A stretch of DNA of 64,000 bases from Caulobacter sp. RHG1 (lineage in GTDB: Bacteria > Pseudomonadota > Alphaproteobacteria > Caulobacterales > Caulobacteraceae): assembly GCF_013181195.1 (NCBI RefSeq), contig NZ_SMZP01000001.1, forward strand, positions 797,939 to 861,938, given 5' to 3'. Each line of letters opens with the position of its first letter. Positions within the stretch are counted from its first letter, which is position 1. Positions 16,454 to 25,777 of the stretch are shown here, piece after piece. The notes under the pieces were generated by a model. It saw only the letters and a program-made list of their open reading frames with translations. It was not told the origin of the DNA and did no database searches. The translations under genes and the position numbers were made by a program.

Positions 16454-17506
16454 TCAGGTGAGCATCGCATCCAGCGCGGCTTCCAAGCGCCGCGCCAGCT
16501 GGTCGGGGCCGTATTCGCCCAGCACCAGGGCGCGGGCGGCCTCGCCCAGGCGGACCGCGCCTTGCGGGTCCGCCACCACCTCGCCCAGGGCCTCGGCCAG
16601 GCGGTCGACGTCGTCGTCGGGGACCAGCCTGCCGTTGACGCCGTCCTTGAGGATCTCGTCGGGACCGTCGATCTCGGTGGCCACCACGGGCAGGCCCACG
16701 GCCATGGCCTCAAGCAGGGTCAGCGGGAAACCCTCCTGGTGCGAGGGGAAGGCGAAGACGTCGCCCGAAGCCAGGAAGCCGGCGACGTCGTCGGTCCAGC
16801 CGACCAGCTTGACGCAGGGGCTGAGGTCCAGCTCGCGGATCAGCGCTTCCAGCGCGCCGCGCTCGTCGCCCTCGCCGGCGATCTCGCAGGTGACCTCCAG
16901 GTCGTAGGCGCGCAGCTTGCCGATCGCCCGGATCAGGATGTCGAAGCCCTTCTTCGAGTGCAGCCGGCCGGCGGCGACGATCTTGATCGGGCAGCCGTCG
17001 GTCGCTCCGCGCGCGAACGGCGTCGCTCGCGCGGTCGGCGGGGTCACAGCGTTGGGGATGAAATGGACGTGGTCCGCCGGCGCGCCGCGGTCCAGGGCCA
17101 GTTGGGCCAGGTGCTGACCGACGCATAGATAGTGAACGCCCGGGGCGACGTCGAACGAGGGCTTGTGCACGCAGACGGCCTGCAAGGTTCCCGCCGGCGC
17201 GGCCTTGGCGAACAGGCGAGCAGGCCGCTGGCCGTGGCTTAGGATCAGGACCGGCCGGACCTCGCGAACCACCGCCTTGGCCGCGCCCAGGGTGACCGGG
17301 TCCCAGTCGGTGAAGGCCGGCATGCTTGAGAATGGCGGCGTGCGTTGGCTCTGCGCGGCCGCGACCTTGCCGCCCTGGCGCACCACGCCGACGCAGCGAC
17401 CGTCATGCCGCGCCGCCCACGCCTCCAGGATCGGCTGATAGTCCAGAAACACCTGCTCCAGACCGCCCAAGCCCTTGCCCAGCATGGCGTGCAGGATGTT
17501 GGTCAA
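16454..17506 (-). CDS. Glycosyltransferase family 4 protein
   Basis: 350 aa from TTG at 17506, which has GGAG 6 nt upstream and gives the usual family start (TNILHAMLGKGLGGLEQVF). A reading from 17590 would overlap the upstream oxidoreductase and adds unlike residues. GT-B fold: the nucleotide-sugar half is clear with IKIVAAGRLHSKKGFDILIR, WTDDVAGFLASGDVFAFPSH, and the EX7E-type QEGFPLTLLEAMAVGLPVVA. Probably transfers a sugar onto a lipid-linked or surface glycan in the cytoplasm. It starts 58 bp past the oxidoreductase stop, so it may be last in that operon. Donor and acceptor unknown. Confidence 0.9.
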   Translation of the reverse strand: MTNILHAMLGKGLGGLEQVFLDYQPILEAWAARHDGRCVGVVRQGGKVAAAQSQRTPPFSSMPAFTDWDPVTLGAAKAVVREVRPVLILSHGQRPARLFAKAAPAGTLQAVCVHKPSFDVAPGVHYLCVGQHLAQLALDRGAPADHVHFIPNAVTPPTARATPFARGATDGCPIKIVAAGRLHSKKGFDILIRAIGKLRAYDLEVTCEIAGEGDERGALEALIRELDLSPCVKLVGWTDDVAGFLASGDVFAFPSHQEGFPLTLLEAMAVGLPVVATEIDGPDEILKDGVNGRLVPDDDVDRLAEALGEVVADPQGAVRLGEAARALVLGEYGPDQLARRLEAALDAMLT

Positions 17507-17564
17507 GGCGGGCTCCAGGGAGTCTTCTAACGGGCGGGGACCATCGTGGGGCGCCGCTTGCGTG

Positions 17565-18680
17565 TCAACGCGCCAGCAGCCGATCCGCAACCTCTTGTCC
17601 GATCGCCAGCGAGCTGGTGAGGCCGGGGCTCTCGATGCCGAACAGCGCCATCAGGCCTTCCAGACCATGATCCTCGACGCCGCGCAGCTGGAAATCGGGC
17701 TGCGGCTCATCGGGCCCGTGCAGCTTGGGCCGCACGCCGGCATAGTCCGGCTGCAGGGCGCCGTCAGGCAGGTCCGGCCAGAACTTGCGGATATAGGCGG
17801 CGAAGGTCTCGGCCCGCGCAGGATCGACCGAATAGTCGGGCGCGGACACGTATTCCAGGTCCGGCCCGAACACCGCCTGGCCGCCCAGGTCGTTGCGGTA
17901 GTGAGTGCCCAGCGCGCCGTGGATCGGCGGCGGATAGACCAGGCGCTGGAACGGCGCCTTGCCGGTCAGTCGGAAATAGACGCCCTTGCCATAGTGGGCC
18001 GTGGGGATGCGGTCGCCGGGATAGCCTTCGATGCGGCCCGCGACGTCCTGCGCCGACAGCCCCGGAGCAGCGACCAGCAGGCGGCAGGTCAGGCTGGTCG
18101 GGTCAACGCCCCCGGCCCTGACCTTGAAGCCGCCGCCCGCGAAGGCCTCGGCGCCCTCGAACGGCGTATTGAGCACCACCGCCCCGCCGGCGGCCTCGAT
18201 CTCCCCCTGCAGGGCCAGCATGTAGTCGTGGCTGGCGAAGACGCCGCTCTCAGGCGACAACAGCGCAGCATGGGCGTTGAGACCAGGCTCCAGCGCGCGG
18301 GCCTGCTGGCCGCTCACTCGCTCCATGCCCTCGACGTCGTTGGCCAGGGCCTGGTCCCAGATGGCGTCCAGGCGCGGGATCTCGTCCTCGCTCGTGGCCA
18401 CGACCAGCTTGCCGCAGCGCTTGTAGGCCACGCCGTGCTTGTCGAGGAACGGATACAGCAGCCGCCGCCCCTGCACGCACAGCCGCGCCTTCAGCGAACC
18501 GGACGGATAGTAGAGCCCGCCGTGGATCACCTCGGAATTGCGCGACGACACGCCCTGCCCGATGTGGCCCTCGGCCTCCAGCACCGCGACGATCAGGCCC
18601 CGCTGAGCCAGGGCGTAGCCGCACGCCAGGCCGACCGCGCCCGCGCCCACCACGACGGCGTCGAAATCGAATTCGGTCAT
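17565..18680 (-). CDS. FAD-dependent oxidoreductase, L-2-hydroxyglutarate oxidase-like
   Basis: 371 aa. N-terminal Rossmann motif DAVVVGAGAVGLACGYALAQ with VLEAEG. The block SSRNSEVIHGGLYYPSGSLK is characteristic of the L-2-hydroxyglutarate dehydrogenase/oxidase group (LhgO) within the DAO family. The C-terminal FGIESPGLTSSLAIGQEVAD is the second FAD-contacting region. It likely oxidises L-2-hydroxyglutarate or a similar 2-hydroxyacid to the ketoacid. Its ATG overlaps the ParE stop (ATGA), which is unusual and implies translational coupling to a toxin-antitoxin pair. Confidence 0.9.
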   Translation of the reverse strand: MTEFDFDAVVVGAGAVGLACGYALAQRGLIVAVLEAEGHIGQGVSSRNSEVIHGGLYYPSGSLKARLCVQGRRLLYPFLDKHGVAYKRCGKLVVATSEDEIPRLDAIWDQALANDVEGMERVSGQQARALEPGLNAHAALLSPESGVFASHDYMLALQGEIEAAGGAVVLNTPFEGAEAFAGGGFKVRAGGVDPTSLTCRLLVAAPGLSAQDVAGRIEGYPGDRIPTAHYGKGVYFRLTGKAPFQRLVYPPPIHGALGTHYRNDLGGQAVFGPDLEYVSAPDYSVDPARAETFAAYIRKFWPDLPDGALQPDYAGVRPKLHGPDEPQPDFQLRGVEDHGLEGLMALFGIESPGLTSSLAIGQEVADRLLAR

Positions 18681-18952
18681 TTCAGGGTCGCCGAATGCTC
18701 GATTGAACGGATGATGACGGCATCATCCACGACCTCATAAAAGATCACGTAGGCGCCGTGTGGAAGCCGACGAAACCGCGGGTTCTGCGCTACGGTCTGA
18801 GCCATGAACGGCATGAGGGCGAGGTCGTCGAACTTGGCCGTCAGCCCCTCGACAAACCGCACCCCGGCTTGGGGACTGTGCTGAACGATGTAGTGGCGAA
18901 TGCTCTGCAGATCGCGTTGAGCGCGCCGTGTCAGAACATAGCGACGGCTCAC
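18677..18952 (-). CDS. parE-like: ParE/RelE-type toxin
   Basis: 91 aa from GTG at 18952, which overlaps the antitoxin stop as GTGA; longer readings inside the antitoxin gene are rejected. ParE/RelE fold signature: YVLTRRAQRDLQSIRHYIVQ, QAGVRFVEGL, FRRLPHGAYVIFYEVVDDAV and the final IIRSIEHSA. ParE toxins poison gyrase, while RelE relatives cut mRNA; the spacing fits ParE better. Toxin of a type II module with the gene upstream. Its stop overlaps the next start. Confidence 0.9.
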   Translation of the reverse strand: MSRRYVLTRRAQRDLQSIRHYIVQHSPQAGVRFVEGLTAKFDDLALMPFMAQTVAQNPRFRRLPHGAYVIFYEVVDDAVIIRSIEHSATLK

Positions 18953-19251
18953 TCCCCCGCGGCCTCGGCGCGAGCCTTCAGTTCGGCAAGCATCTCGGCC
19001 ATGAACGTCGCGCCGTCGACGCATTCGTCGGGATGGATAACCTCTGCCTCCAGCTCATCGAGCAGTGCTTTCAGCTTCTCCGAACCGCCGACGATGTCCG
19101 ATGCCCGGCGATAGTTGAGCTCTGCAAGCTCAGCCGCGATACCCTCATCCAGCGATGTAAACTCACCACGCTCCACGCGCGCCTGAAGGTCGGCGGCGTC
19201 CTCGGCGCTGAGCTGCACCGTAACTTGGCTAGCGTTCACCGGCTTGTTCAT
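18949..19251 (-). CDS. parD-like: ParD-type antitoxin
   Basis: 100 aa. N-terminal segment MNKPVNASQVTVQLSAEDAA, LQARVERGEFTSLDEGIAAE resembles the ribbon-helix-helix DNA-binding part of ParD-type antitoxins. The C-terminal helix-rich tail (LKALLDELEAEVIHPDECVD) would wrap the toxin. First gene of an overlapping minus-strand string antitoxin-toxin-oxidoreductase. It probably represses its own promoter in the 50 bp before the divergent permease gene, so both directions could be affected. Confidence 0.85.
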   Translation of the reverse strand: MNKPVNASQVTVQLSAEDAADLQARVERGEFTSLDEGIAAELAELNYRRASDIVGGSEKLKALLDELEAEVIHPDECVDGATFMAEMLAELKARAEAAGE

Positions 19252-19301
19252 GGCCGCAAGACTAGCACGAACCCCTGGCGGCGTCAGCGCGTTGCCTCCT
19301 C

Positions 19302-20663
19302 ATGACCGAGCCCGCCAAGCCCACGTCCAAAGAACCGCTGCTGCGCGCCATCGGGCCCATGCAGATGACGCTGTACGCGGCCGGCAGCATGATGGGCGCG
19401 GGCATCTATGGCCTGATCGGCAAGGCGGCCGGGCAGGTCGGCTCGGCGGTGTGGGCCTCTTTCCTGGTCGCCCTGGTCGCGGCTCTGCTGACGGGCCTGT
19501 CCTATGCAAGCCTGGCCTCGCGCTATCCCAAGGCTGGCGGCGCGGCCTATGTCACCCAGCGGGCCTTCAAGCGCGGCCTGCTGACCCACGTGGTCGGCAT
19601 CGCCACGGCCTGCTCGGGCCTGACCTCGATCGCCGCCGGGGCCTGGGTGATCGGCGAGAACCTGCACACCTTCAAATGGCTGGCCTCCACGCCGCCCGTG
19701 CTGATCGCCCTGGCCTATGTGGTGCTGATGGCCGGCATCGTCTTCCGCGGCATCCGGGAGTCGATCTGGGCCAACTTGGTCTGCACCTTCATCGAGGCCG
19801 GCGGCCTGCTGCTGGTGGTCGTCGTGGGCGCCAGGTTCTGGGGCCAGGCCGACCTGTTCGAGATCCCTACCCCGGCCCAGGGCGCAGCAACCTCGATCGT
19901 GCCGCTGCTGCTGGTTCAGGGCGCAGCCCTGACCTTCTTCGCCTTCGTCGGCTTCGAGGACTCGATCAATGTCGGCGAGGAGGTCAAGAACCCCCGCACC
20001 ACCCTGCCGATCGGCATCCTGCTGGCCATGGGGATTACGGCGGTGCTCTATGTCGCCGTGGCGATCACCGCCGTCTCGGTCATCCCCTGGCGCGAGCTGG
20101 GCGAGGCCGGCGCGCCGCTGGCCGCGGTGATGGACAAGGCCGCGCCGTGGCTGCCGGGCTGGACCTTCGTGGTCATCACCGTCTTCGCGGTCGCCAACAG
20201 CGCCCTGGTCAACTACGTCACCGCCTCGCGCCTGCTGTACGGCATGGCCCGCGACGGGCGCCTGCCCAAGCCGCTGTCCAAGGTCCACGCCACCCGCCAC
20301 ACCCCGCACGTCGCCATCCTGGTGCTGCTGGCCATCGTCGCGGTGCTGGTGATGTCGGGCAATGTCACCCAACTGGGCGAGGCCACCACCCTGCTGCTGC
20401 TGGCAGTGTTCACCGTGGTCAACGGCGCCCTCCTGGTCCTGCGCAAACGTCCCGGCGAGAAACCCGGCGCCTTCGAGCCGCCGGCCTTCGTCCCGGCGCT
20501 CGGCGCGGTCGTGTGCCTGGGCCTGATCGCCGTGCGGGTCTCGACCGGCGACCTCGCCGCGCCGCTGACGGCCGGCGCGCTGATCGCCGTGGCGCTGGGC
20601 CTCTACTGGCTGATGAACGCCGCCAGCCCCCTTGCCAAGCTGGGCCACAATCGCTCACCCTGA
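19302..20663 (+). CDS. APC-superfamily amino acid permease
   Basis: 453 aa with about 12 membrane segments. TM1 motif TLYAAGSMMGAGIYGLIGKA is the APC substrate-binding unwound helix; ASRYPKAGGAAYVTQRAF and FFAFVGFEDSINVGEEVKNP are further APC hallmarks. Imports an amino acid or amine by proton symport at the inner membrane; substrate not predictable. It diverges from the ParD gene with only 50 bp between the starts. Confidence 0.92.
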   Translation: MTEPAKPTSKEPLLRAIGPMQMTLYAAGSMMGAGIYGLIGKAAGQVGSAVWASFLVALVAALLTGLSYASLASRYPKAGGAAYVTQRAFKRGLLTHVVGIATACSGLTSIAAGAWVIGENLHTFKWLASTPPVLIALAYVVLMAGIVFRGIRESIWANLVCTFIEAGGLLLVVVVGARFWGQADLFEIPTPAQGAATSIVPLLLVQGAALTFFAFVGFEDSINVGEEVKNPRTTLPIGILLAMGITAVLYVAVAITAVSVIPWRELGEAGAPLAAVMDKAAPWLPGWTFVVITVFAVANSALVNYVTASRLLYGMARDGRLPKPLSKVHATRHTPHVAILVLLAIVAVLVMSGNVTQLGEATTLLLLAVFTVVNGALLVLRKRPGEKPGAFEPPAFVPALGAVVCLGLIAVRVSTGDLAAPLTAGALIAVALGLYWLMNAASPLAKLGHNRSP

Positions 20664-20684
20664 GATTGAAACGCGGGGGATGAC

Positions 20685-21518
20685 ATGAAGCTCTGGATCG
20701 GGGTCGCGCTGGCGGCTCAGCTGCTGGCCGGCGCGGCGAGTGCGCAGACACAGACGCCGCCCGCGGACGCGGCGCCGACACGACCCGAGTGGGTTCGCAA
20801 ACCGTCGGGGCAGGATATCGCCAACGCCTTGGACAGCACCCTCTCCCTGGGCCAGCAGAGCGGCTGGGCGCTGATGCGCTGCTGGGTGACGGCGGCGGGC
20901 ACGCTGAAGCCTTGCCGCGTGATCATCCAGTCTCCGGACCCGGGCAAGATCGGCAGGGTGGCTCTGAAGCTGGCCCCGATCTTCCGGCTCAAGCCGGCCA
21001 TAAAGGACGGGAAGCCGGTCGACGGCGGCCATGTCCTGGTGCCGATCGTCATCGGCTCGCCCGAAACCGGAACGCCCCGCCTCACCTTTTCCCCCGGGCG
21101 GCCATCCTTCGTGCTGACGCCGCTGACCGGCCGCGAGAAGACGGGCGCGCGCCAGATGGCGTGCCCGTTCGACACCGACAAGACGCCCGTCTGCGAGGCG
21201 CGCGAGGTCTACTGGACCGACACCCCAATGCTGGAAGACACCGCGCCGATCATCATCGACGCACAACAGGCGACAGGTCTGTCGACCGTCTTCTGCCGAT
21301 TCACCGCCGCCGGACGCTTCGAGACCTGCCGGATCGATGGCGAGGAGGGTCCCGGCGCGACCAAGGCCGTCAGCAAGACCCTGGCCAAGCTCAAGGCGCC
21401 CGTCCTGGCCGACGGCCAACCCATGCCTGCGCCGGCCATGGTGGCGCTGGTCTATGACTGGACCACCCTGACGAAGGCCGCCCACGCCATCCTCGAGGAC
21501 ATCAAGGCCGCCCCTTGA
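20685..21518 (+). CDS. Periplasmic protein with TonB C-terminal-like repeats
   Basis: 277 aa with a signal peptide (residues 1-20, AGAASA-QT). Two similar halves: WALMRCWVTAAGTLKPCRVI (about 63-82) and LSTVFCRFTAAGRFETCRID (about 201-220). Each carries the C-x-V/F-x(2)-A-x-G-x(4)-C pattern found in Caulobacter proteins annotated as TonB C-terminal-like. No membrane anchor or Pro-rich arm is present, so it is not an ordinary energiser. Starts 21 bp past the permease gene and is probably cotranscribed. Function unknown. Confidence 0.75.
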   Translation: MKLWIGVALAAQLLAGAASAQTQTPPADAAPTRPEWVRKPSGQDIANALDSTLSLGQQSGWALMRCWVTAAGTLKPCRVIIQSPDPGKIGRVALKLAPIFRLKPAIKDGKPVDGGHVLVPIVIGSPETGTPRLTFSPGRPSFVLTPLTGREKTGARQMACPFDTDKTPVCEAREVYWTDTPMLEDTAPIIIDAQQATGLSTVFCRFTAAGRFETCRIDGEEGPGATKAVSKTLAKLKAPVLADGQPMPAPAMVALVYDWTTLTKAAHAILEDIKAAP

Positions 21519-21632
21519 GCCACTCCTGCGGGTTTTGACGAATACTCGCCTTTGAGGCGAGCCGCAGCGACCTATCGGACCTTGAACGTGCCGTTCGCCC
21601 GCAAGGTCAGCCGCGCGATCCCCGAAACCGCG

Positions 21633-24600
21633 TCAGCCGCCCCATTGCGCCCATAGCTTGTCCTCGGCCGCCTTGGCCGTGACCACCGAGGCGTCCTTGA
21701 CGTGGCCGTAGCCCCGGATCTGTTGCGGGACCTCGGCGATCTTCACCGCCAGGGACAGGCTTTCGGGTGAGAGGCCCGCGGCCAGGCGATCCAGCGCCGT
21801 CTCGTAGGACGCGATCAGGCCGCGCTCCATCCGACGCTCCTCCGTCCGTCCGAAGACGTCGAACGCCCCGCCGCGCAGGCCCTTCATCCTGGCCATCAGC
21901 GGGAAGGCGGCGTCCAGCATCCAGCCGCCGAAGGCGATCTTCTTGGGCTTGCCGTCGGCGCCCTTGGGGGCCAGCAGCGGCGGCGAGAGCCAGACCTTGG
22001 CCTTGCCGCCCTTGAAGGTCCCGGCCAGCTCCTTGGCGAAGCGGCCGTCGGTGTAGAGGCGCGCGACCTCGTACTCGTCCTTGTAGGCCATCAGCTTGTA
22101 GAGGTTGACCGCCGCGGCGCGGGTGAGCGGCAGGGCGCTGTCAGGGCCGCTGGTCGCGACCTCGGCGGTGCGGACCTTGGCCACCTTGTCGGCGTAACGC
22201 TGGGCGTAAGCGACGTTCTGATAGGCCGTCAGCTCGCCGATGCGGTGGGCGATCAGCTCTTCCAGCGGCAGGGTCTCGGGCGACGGGGTCTTGTCTTCCT
22301 TGACCTCGACCGATGACGGATCATGCGCCACGCGGCGGCCCAGCTCGAAGGCGGCCAGGTTGGCGTCGGCGTCGACGCCGTTCAGCTTGATCGCGCGATA
22401 GAGGGCCCGGCTGGAGACCGGGATCACCCCGCGCTGCCAGGCAAAGCCGACCATGATCATGTTGGCGTAGATGGCGTCGCCGAACTGGCTCTCGGCCAGA
22501 TGCTGGGCGGGACAGGCGTCGAAGGTCTTGGTCGCCCCGCGCACCCGGCGCGCCATCGCCCCGCTGTCGAAGCGCACGTCGCGGCTGGTGACGAAGTCGG
22601 CCGTCGGCGCGAAGTCGCTGTTGCCGAACGCGTGGGTGCGGTCCTTGGCGTAGAGCGACAGGCCCTCCGGCGAAGCGGCCACCAGCAGGTCGCAGGCGAT
22701 CAGTACGTCGGCGCTGGCGGCCGGCACGCGGCCGCCCACGATGGTGTCCTCGGTCTCGCCGATCTTGACGTGGCTGAAAACCGAGCCGCCCTTCTGGGCC
22801 AGGCCGGTCATGTCCACGACGCTGCCGGCGCGGCCGTCGATATGGGCGGCCATGGCCAGGATCGAGGCCACGGTGGTGACGCCGGTGCCGCCGACACCGG
22901 TGAACAGGATGCGGCGCACGCCGGTGAAAGCCTCGAACTCCGGCAGCGGCGTCGCATCGGCGGTCAGGGGCGCGGGGGCCTTCTTGGCCTGGGCGCTTTC
23001 GGCCCCTTCCAGGGTGATGAACGACGGGCAGAAGCCCTCGACGCAGGAATAGTCCTGGTTACAGCTGGACTGGTTGATCTTGCGCTTGCGGCCAAACTCC
23101 GTGGCCAGCGGCTCGACCGAGACGCAGTTGGACTTCACCGAGCAGTCGCCGCAGCCCTCGCAGACCAGCGGATTGATGAACACGCGCTGGGTGGCCTTGG
23201 GCATGGAGCCGCGCTTGCGGCGGCGGCGCTTTTCGGTGGCGCAGGTCTGGTCGTACAGCAGCACGCTGGTCGCGGGCGTCTCGCGCAGCATCTCCTGCAC
23301 GCGCATCAGGTCCGAGCGCGGGAAGATCTCGACGCCGGGCGCCAGGTCGGTGACGCCCTCGTAGCGCTTCAGGTCATCGACGACGATGACGGTCTTCTGG
23401 ACGCCCTCGGCCGCCAGCTGGCGGGTGATCTGGGCGGGGGTGAAGCCGCTCTCGGCGCGCTGGCCGCCCGTCATGGCGACGGCGTCGTTATAGAGCAGCT
23501 TGTAGGTGATGTTGGTCCCAGCCGCGACGGCGCCGCGAATGGCCAGGGATCCCGAGTGGTTGTAGGTGCCGTCGCCCAGGTTCTGGAAGACGTGCTTCTC
23601 GGCCGTGAAGGGCGAGGCGCCGACCCAGGTCAGGCCCTCGCCGCCCATGTGGGTGTTGAGGTCGGTCTGCGGATCGTTGAACCCGGCCATGTAGTGGCAG
23701 CCGATGCCGGCCAGGGCCCGGCTGCCTTCCGGCAGCTTGGTCGAAGTGTTGTGCGGACAGCCCGAGCAGAAGAACGGCTTGCGGGCCTGATCGGCGGCCA
23801 GGCTGACGGCGGCGACGCCGGCGGCCGAGACGCGGTTCAGATAGGCTCGCGCCCGCTCCATGTGCGGACCGTCGGGCAGGCGGTCGTAGATGGCCAGGGC
23901 GATCTCGGCCACCGACAGGGCGCCCAGCTCCGACAGCAGCGGCGCGCCGCGCTCGTCGATCTTGCCGATGATGCGGGGGCGAGCTTGCGCGGGCAGGTCG
24001 TACAGCGCCGCCCTCGCCTGGGGCTCGATCAGGCCGCGCTTGTGCTCGATGACCATCAGGGTCTCGAGGCCGGCGGCGAAGGCGCGCAGGCCCAGCGGCT
24101 CCAGCGGCCAGGGCATGCCGACCTTGTAGATCGACACCCCCAGGTCGGCGGCTTCCTGCAGGGTCATGCCCATGGCCGTGAAGGCCTCCAGCACGTCCTT
24201 GTAGGCCTGGCCCTGACAGACGATGCCCAATCGAGCTTTGCCCACACGAACGTGCGAGGCGCCCAGCACCACGCGGTCGATCTGGTTGGCGCGGGCGAAG
24301 GCCAGGGCGGCGGGCAGCTTGTGCAGCCGCATCCGCCGTTCCTTCTCCATCGGCTGATCCTTCAGCCGGATGCCCAGACCACCGGGGGGGAACGGGAAGT
24401 CGGGAATGATCGCCTTGTGGCGCCCCAGCGAGACGTCGATGGTCACACCGCTATCCATGGTGTCGGCCAGGGCGATCATGCCCGTCCACAGGCCCGAGAA
24501 CCGCGACATCGCGATGCCCAGGATGCCGTAGTCGAGGACTTCCTGAACGTCGGCCGGCGACAGCACCGGCATCTCGAAGTCCTGGAAGGCGAATTCCGAT

Positions 24601-25073
24601 TGCGACGGCAGGGTCGAGCTCTTGCAGCCGTGGTCGTCGCCGGCCACCGCCAGTACGCCGCCGGTCGGGAAGGTCCCTGCGAAATTGGCGTGCTTGAAGA
24701 CGTCGCCGGTGCGGTCGACCCCGGGGGCCTTGCCGTACCACATCCCATAGACGCCATCATAAAGCGCGCCGGGGAAGAGATTGGCCTGCTGGCTGCCCCA
24801 CACGGCGGTGGCGGCGAGGTCCTCATTGACGCCTTCCTTGAAGACGACGTCGTGCGCGGTCAGCAGCTTGTTGATGCGCGCGGCCTGCTGGTCCAGGCCG
24901 CCCAGCGGCGAGCCGCGATAGCCGGAAAGAAAGCCCGCGGTGTTCAGTCCGGCGAGGCGATCGAGGCGCTTGCGATCCAGCAGGACCCGCAGCAGCGCCT
25001 GCACGCCAGTGATGAATGCACGACCATCTTCGAGCACATATTTGTCGTCGAGCGTGACTTCGGAGTGCCGCAT
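21633..25073 (-). CDS. Indolepyruvate ferredoxin oxidoreductase, fused alpha-beta type
   Basis: 1146 aa. Order: N-terminal pyrimidine-like domain (FLSGYRGSPLGGLDQQAARI), a thiamine diphosphate-binding region around 430-520 (FFCSGCPHNTSTK, THMGGEGLTWVGASPFT, QNLGDGTYNHSGSLA), a cysteine-rich Fe-S segment near 640-690 (VCEGCGDCSVKSNC, SSCNQDYSCVEGFC), and a gamma-type domain (ILFTGVGGTGVTTVASILAM) to about 900. It oxidatively decarboxylates aryl or branched 2-oxo acids to acyl-CoA during amino acid breakdown. The divergent Lrp gene is probably its regulator. Length is normal for the fused alphaproteobacterial form. Confidence 0.95.
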   Translation of the reverse strand: MRHSEVTLDDKYVLEDGRAFITGVQALLRVLLDRKRLDRLAGLNTAGFLSGYRGSPLGGLDQQAARINKLLTAHDVVFKEGVNEDLAATAVWGSQQANLFPGALYDGVYGMWYGKAPGVDRTGDVFKHANFAGTFPTGGVLAVAGDDHGCKSSTLPSQSEFAFQDFEMPVLSPADVQEVLDYGILGIAMSRFSGLWTGMIALADTMDSGVTIDVSLGRHKAIIPDFPFPPGGLGIRLKDQPMEKERRMRLHKLPAALAFARANQIDRVVLGASHVRVGKARLGIVCQGQAYKDVLEAFTAMGMTLQEAADLGVSIYKVGMPWPLEPLGLRAFAAGLETLMVIEHKRGLIEPQARAALYDLPAQARPRIIGKIDERGAPLLSELGALSVAEIALAIYDRLPDGPHMERARAYLNRVSAAGVAAVSLAADQARKPFFCSGCPHNTSTKLPEGSRALAGIGCHYMAGFNDPQTDLNTHMGGEGLTWVGASPFTAEKHVFQNLGDGTYNHSGSLAIRGAVAAGTNITYKLLYNDAVAMTGGQRAESGFTPAQITRQLAAEGVQKTVIVVDDLKRYEGVTDLAPGVEIFPRSDLMRVQEMLRETPATSVLLYDQTCATEKRRRRKRGSMPKATQRVFINPLVCEGCGDCSVKSNCVSVEPLATEFGRKRKINQSSCNQDYSCVEGFCPSFITLEGAESAQAKKAPAPLTADATPLPEFEAFTGVRRILFTGVGGTGVTTVASILAMAAHIDGRAGSVVDMTGLAQKGGSVFSHVKIGETEDTIVGGRVPAASADVLIACDLLVAASPEGLSLYAKDRTHAFGNSDFAPTADFVTSRDVRFDSGAMARRVRGATKTFDACPAQHLAESQFGDAIYANMIMVGFAWQRGVIPVSSRALYRAIKLNGVDADANLAAFELGRRVAHDPSSVEVKEDKTPSPETLPLEELIAHRIGELTAYQNVAYAQRYADKVAKVRTAEVATSGPDSALPLTRAAAVNLYKLMAYKDEYEVARLYTDGRFAKELAGTFKGGKAKVWLSPPLLAPKGADGKPKKIAFGGWMLDAAFPLMARMKGLRGGAFDVFGRTEERRMERGLIASYETALDRLAAGLSPESLSLAVKIAEVPQQIRGYGHVKDASVVTAKAAEDKLWAQWGG

Positions 25074-25215
25074 AGCAAAAATTTTCCTCCCGGGTCTTTC
25101 CGCCCGTCACGCAATATCTTATAGAAGCGCGGAAAAGTTTTGCCCAAGGCGTGCCCGGTTCGTGGCGGTTTTGCGCAAAATTGGAGCGTCAACGCCCTCT
25201 GGGGGGAGGAATTTC

Positions 25216-25713
25216 TTGTCCGAACAACTCGACGCCGTGGATGCCAAGATCCTCGATCTCATCCAACACGACGCCGGACTGTCCGTCGCCGAGATCGCCG
25301 AACGCGTCGGCCTGTCGTCCAGCCCCTGCTGGCGCCGGATCAAGCGCCTGGAAGACGCCGGCGTCATCCAGCGTCGCGTCACCATCCTGGACCGCGAAAA
25401 GCTGGGCCTGGGCTTCGAAGTCTACTGCACCGTCAAGCTGTCGCTGCCGACCAAGGAAAACCTCGACACCTTCGAGGTCGCGGTCGCCAAGTGGGCCGAG
25501 GTCGTGCAGTGCGCCACCGTGACCGGCGCGGCCGACTACGAGATGCGCATCGTCACCCGCGACATGCACGCCTTCGACGAGTTCCTTCGGGAAAAGCTGC
25601 TGTCGCTGGGCCTGGTGTCCAACATCGAGAGCCGCATCGTCATCCGCGGCGTCAAGAACTCGACCGCCGTGCCGCTGGGCCTGGTCAGCCCATACGTCAG
25701 CCCGCTGGGCTGA
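25216..25713 (+). CDS. Lrp/AsnC-family transcriptional regulator
   Basis: 165 aa from TTG at 25216, preceded by GGGGGGAGGA; an upstream reading to 24940 runs into the divergent gene and is rejected. HTH residues 5-60: LDAVDAKILDLIQHDAGLSV, RVGLSSSPCWRRIKRLEDAG. The ligand-sensing RAM domain follows (VVQCATVTGAADYEMRIVTR). It faces the indolepyruvate oxidoreductase gene with 142 bp between the starts, an arrangement typical of Lrp proteins controlling amino acid catabolism. An MFS gene follows 64 bp later with a hairpin (CCGGAGCG/CGCTCCGG, 25723-25749) in the gap. Confidence 0.93.
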   Translation: MSEQLDAVDAKILDLIQHDAGLSVAEIAERVGLSSSPCWRRIKRLEDAGVIQRRVTILDREKLGLGFEVYCTVKLSLPTKENLDTFEVAVAKWAEVVQCATVTGAADYEMRIVTRDMHAFDEFLREKLLSLGLVSNIESRIVIRGVKNSTAVPLGLVSPYVSPLG

Positions 25714-25777
25714 AAAGCGTAACCGGAGCGTGCTGGGGAGCCGCTCCGGACTATCCTGACATTCTGAGGAGGCCGTC

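Noticed and set aside
22323..25124. 933-aa plus-strand reading opposite the indolepyruvate oxidoreductase
   Set aside because: Antisense shadow, low-complexity composition.
25723..25749. Hairpin CCGGAGCG/CGCTCCGG after lrp as an intrinsic terminator
   Set aside because: No T-run follows, so termination is not supported; noted only as a hairpin in the lrp entry.
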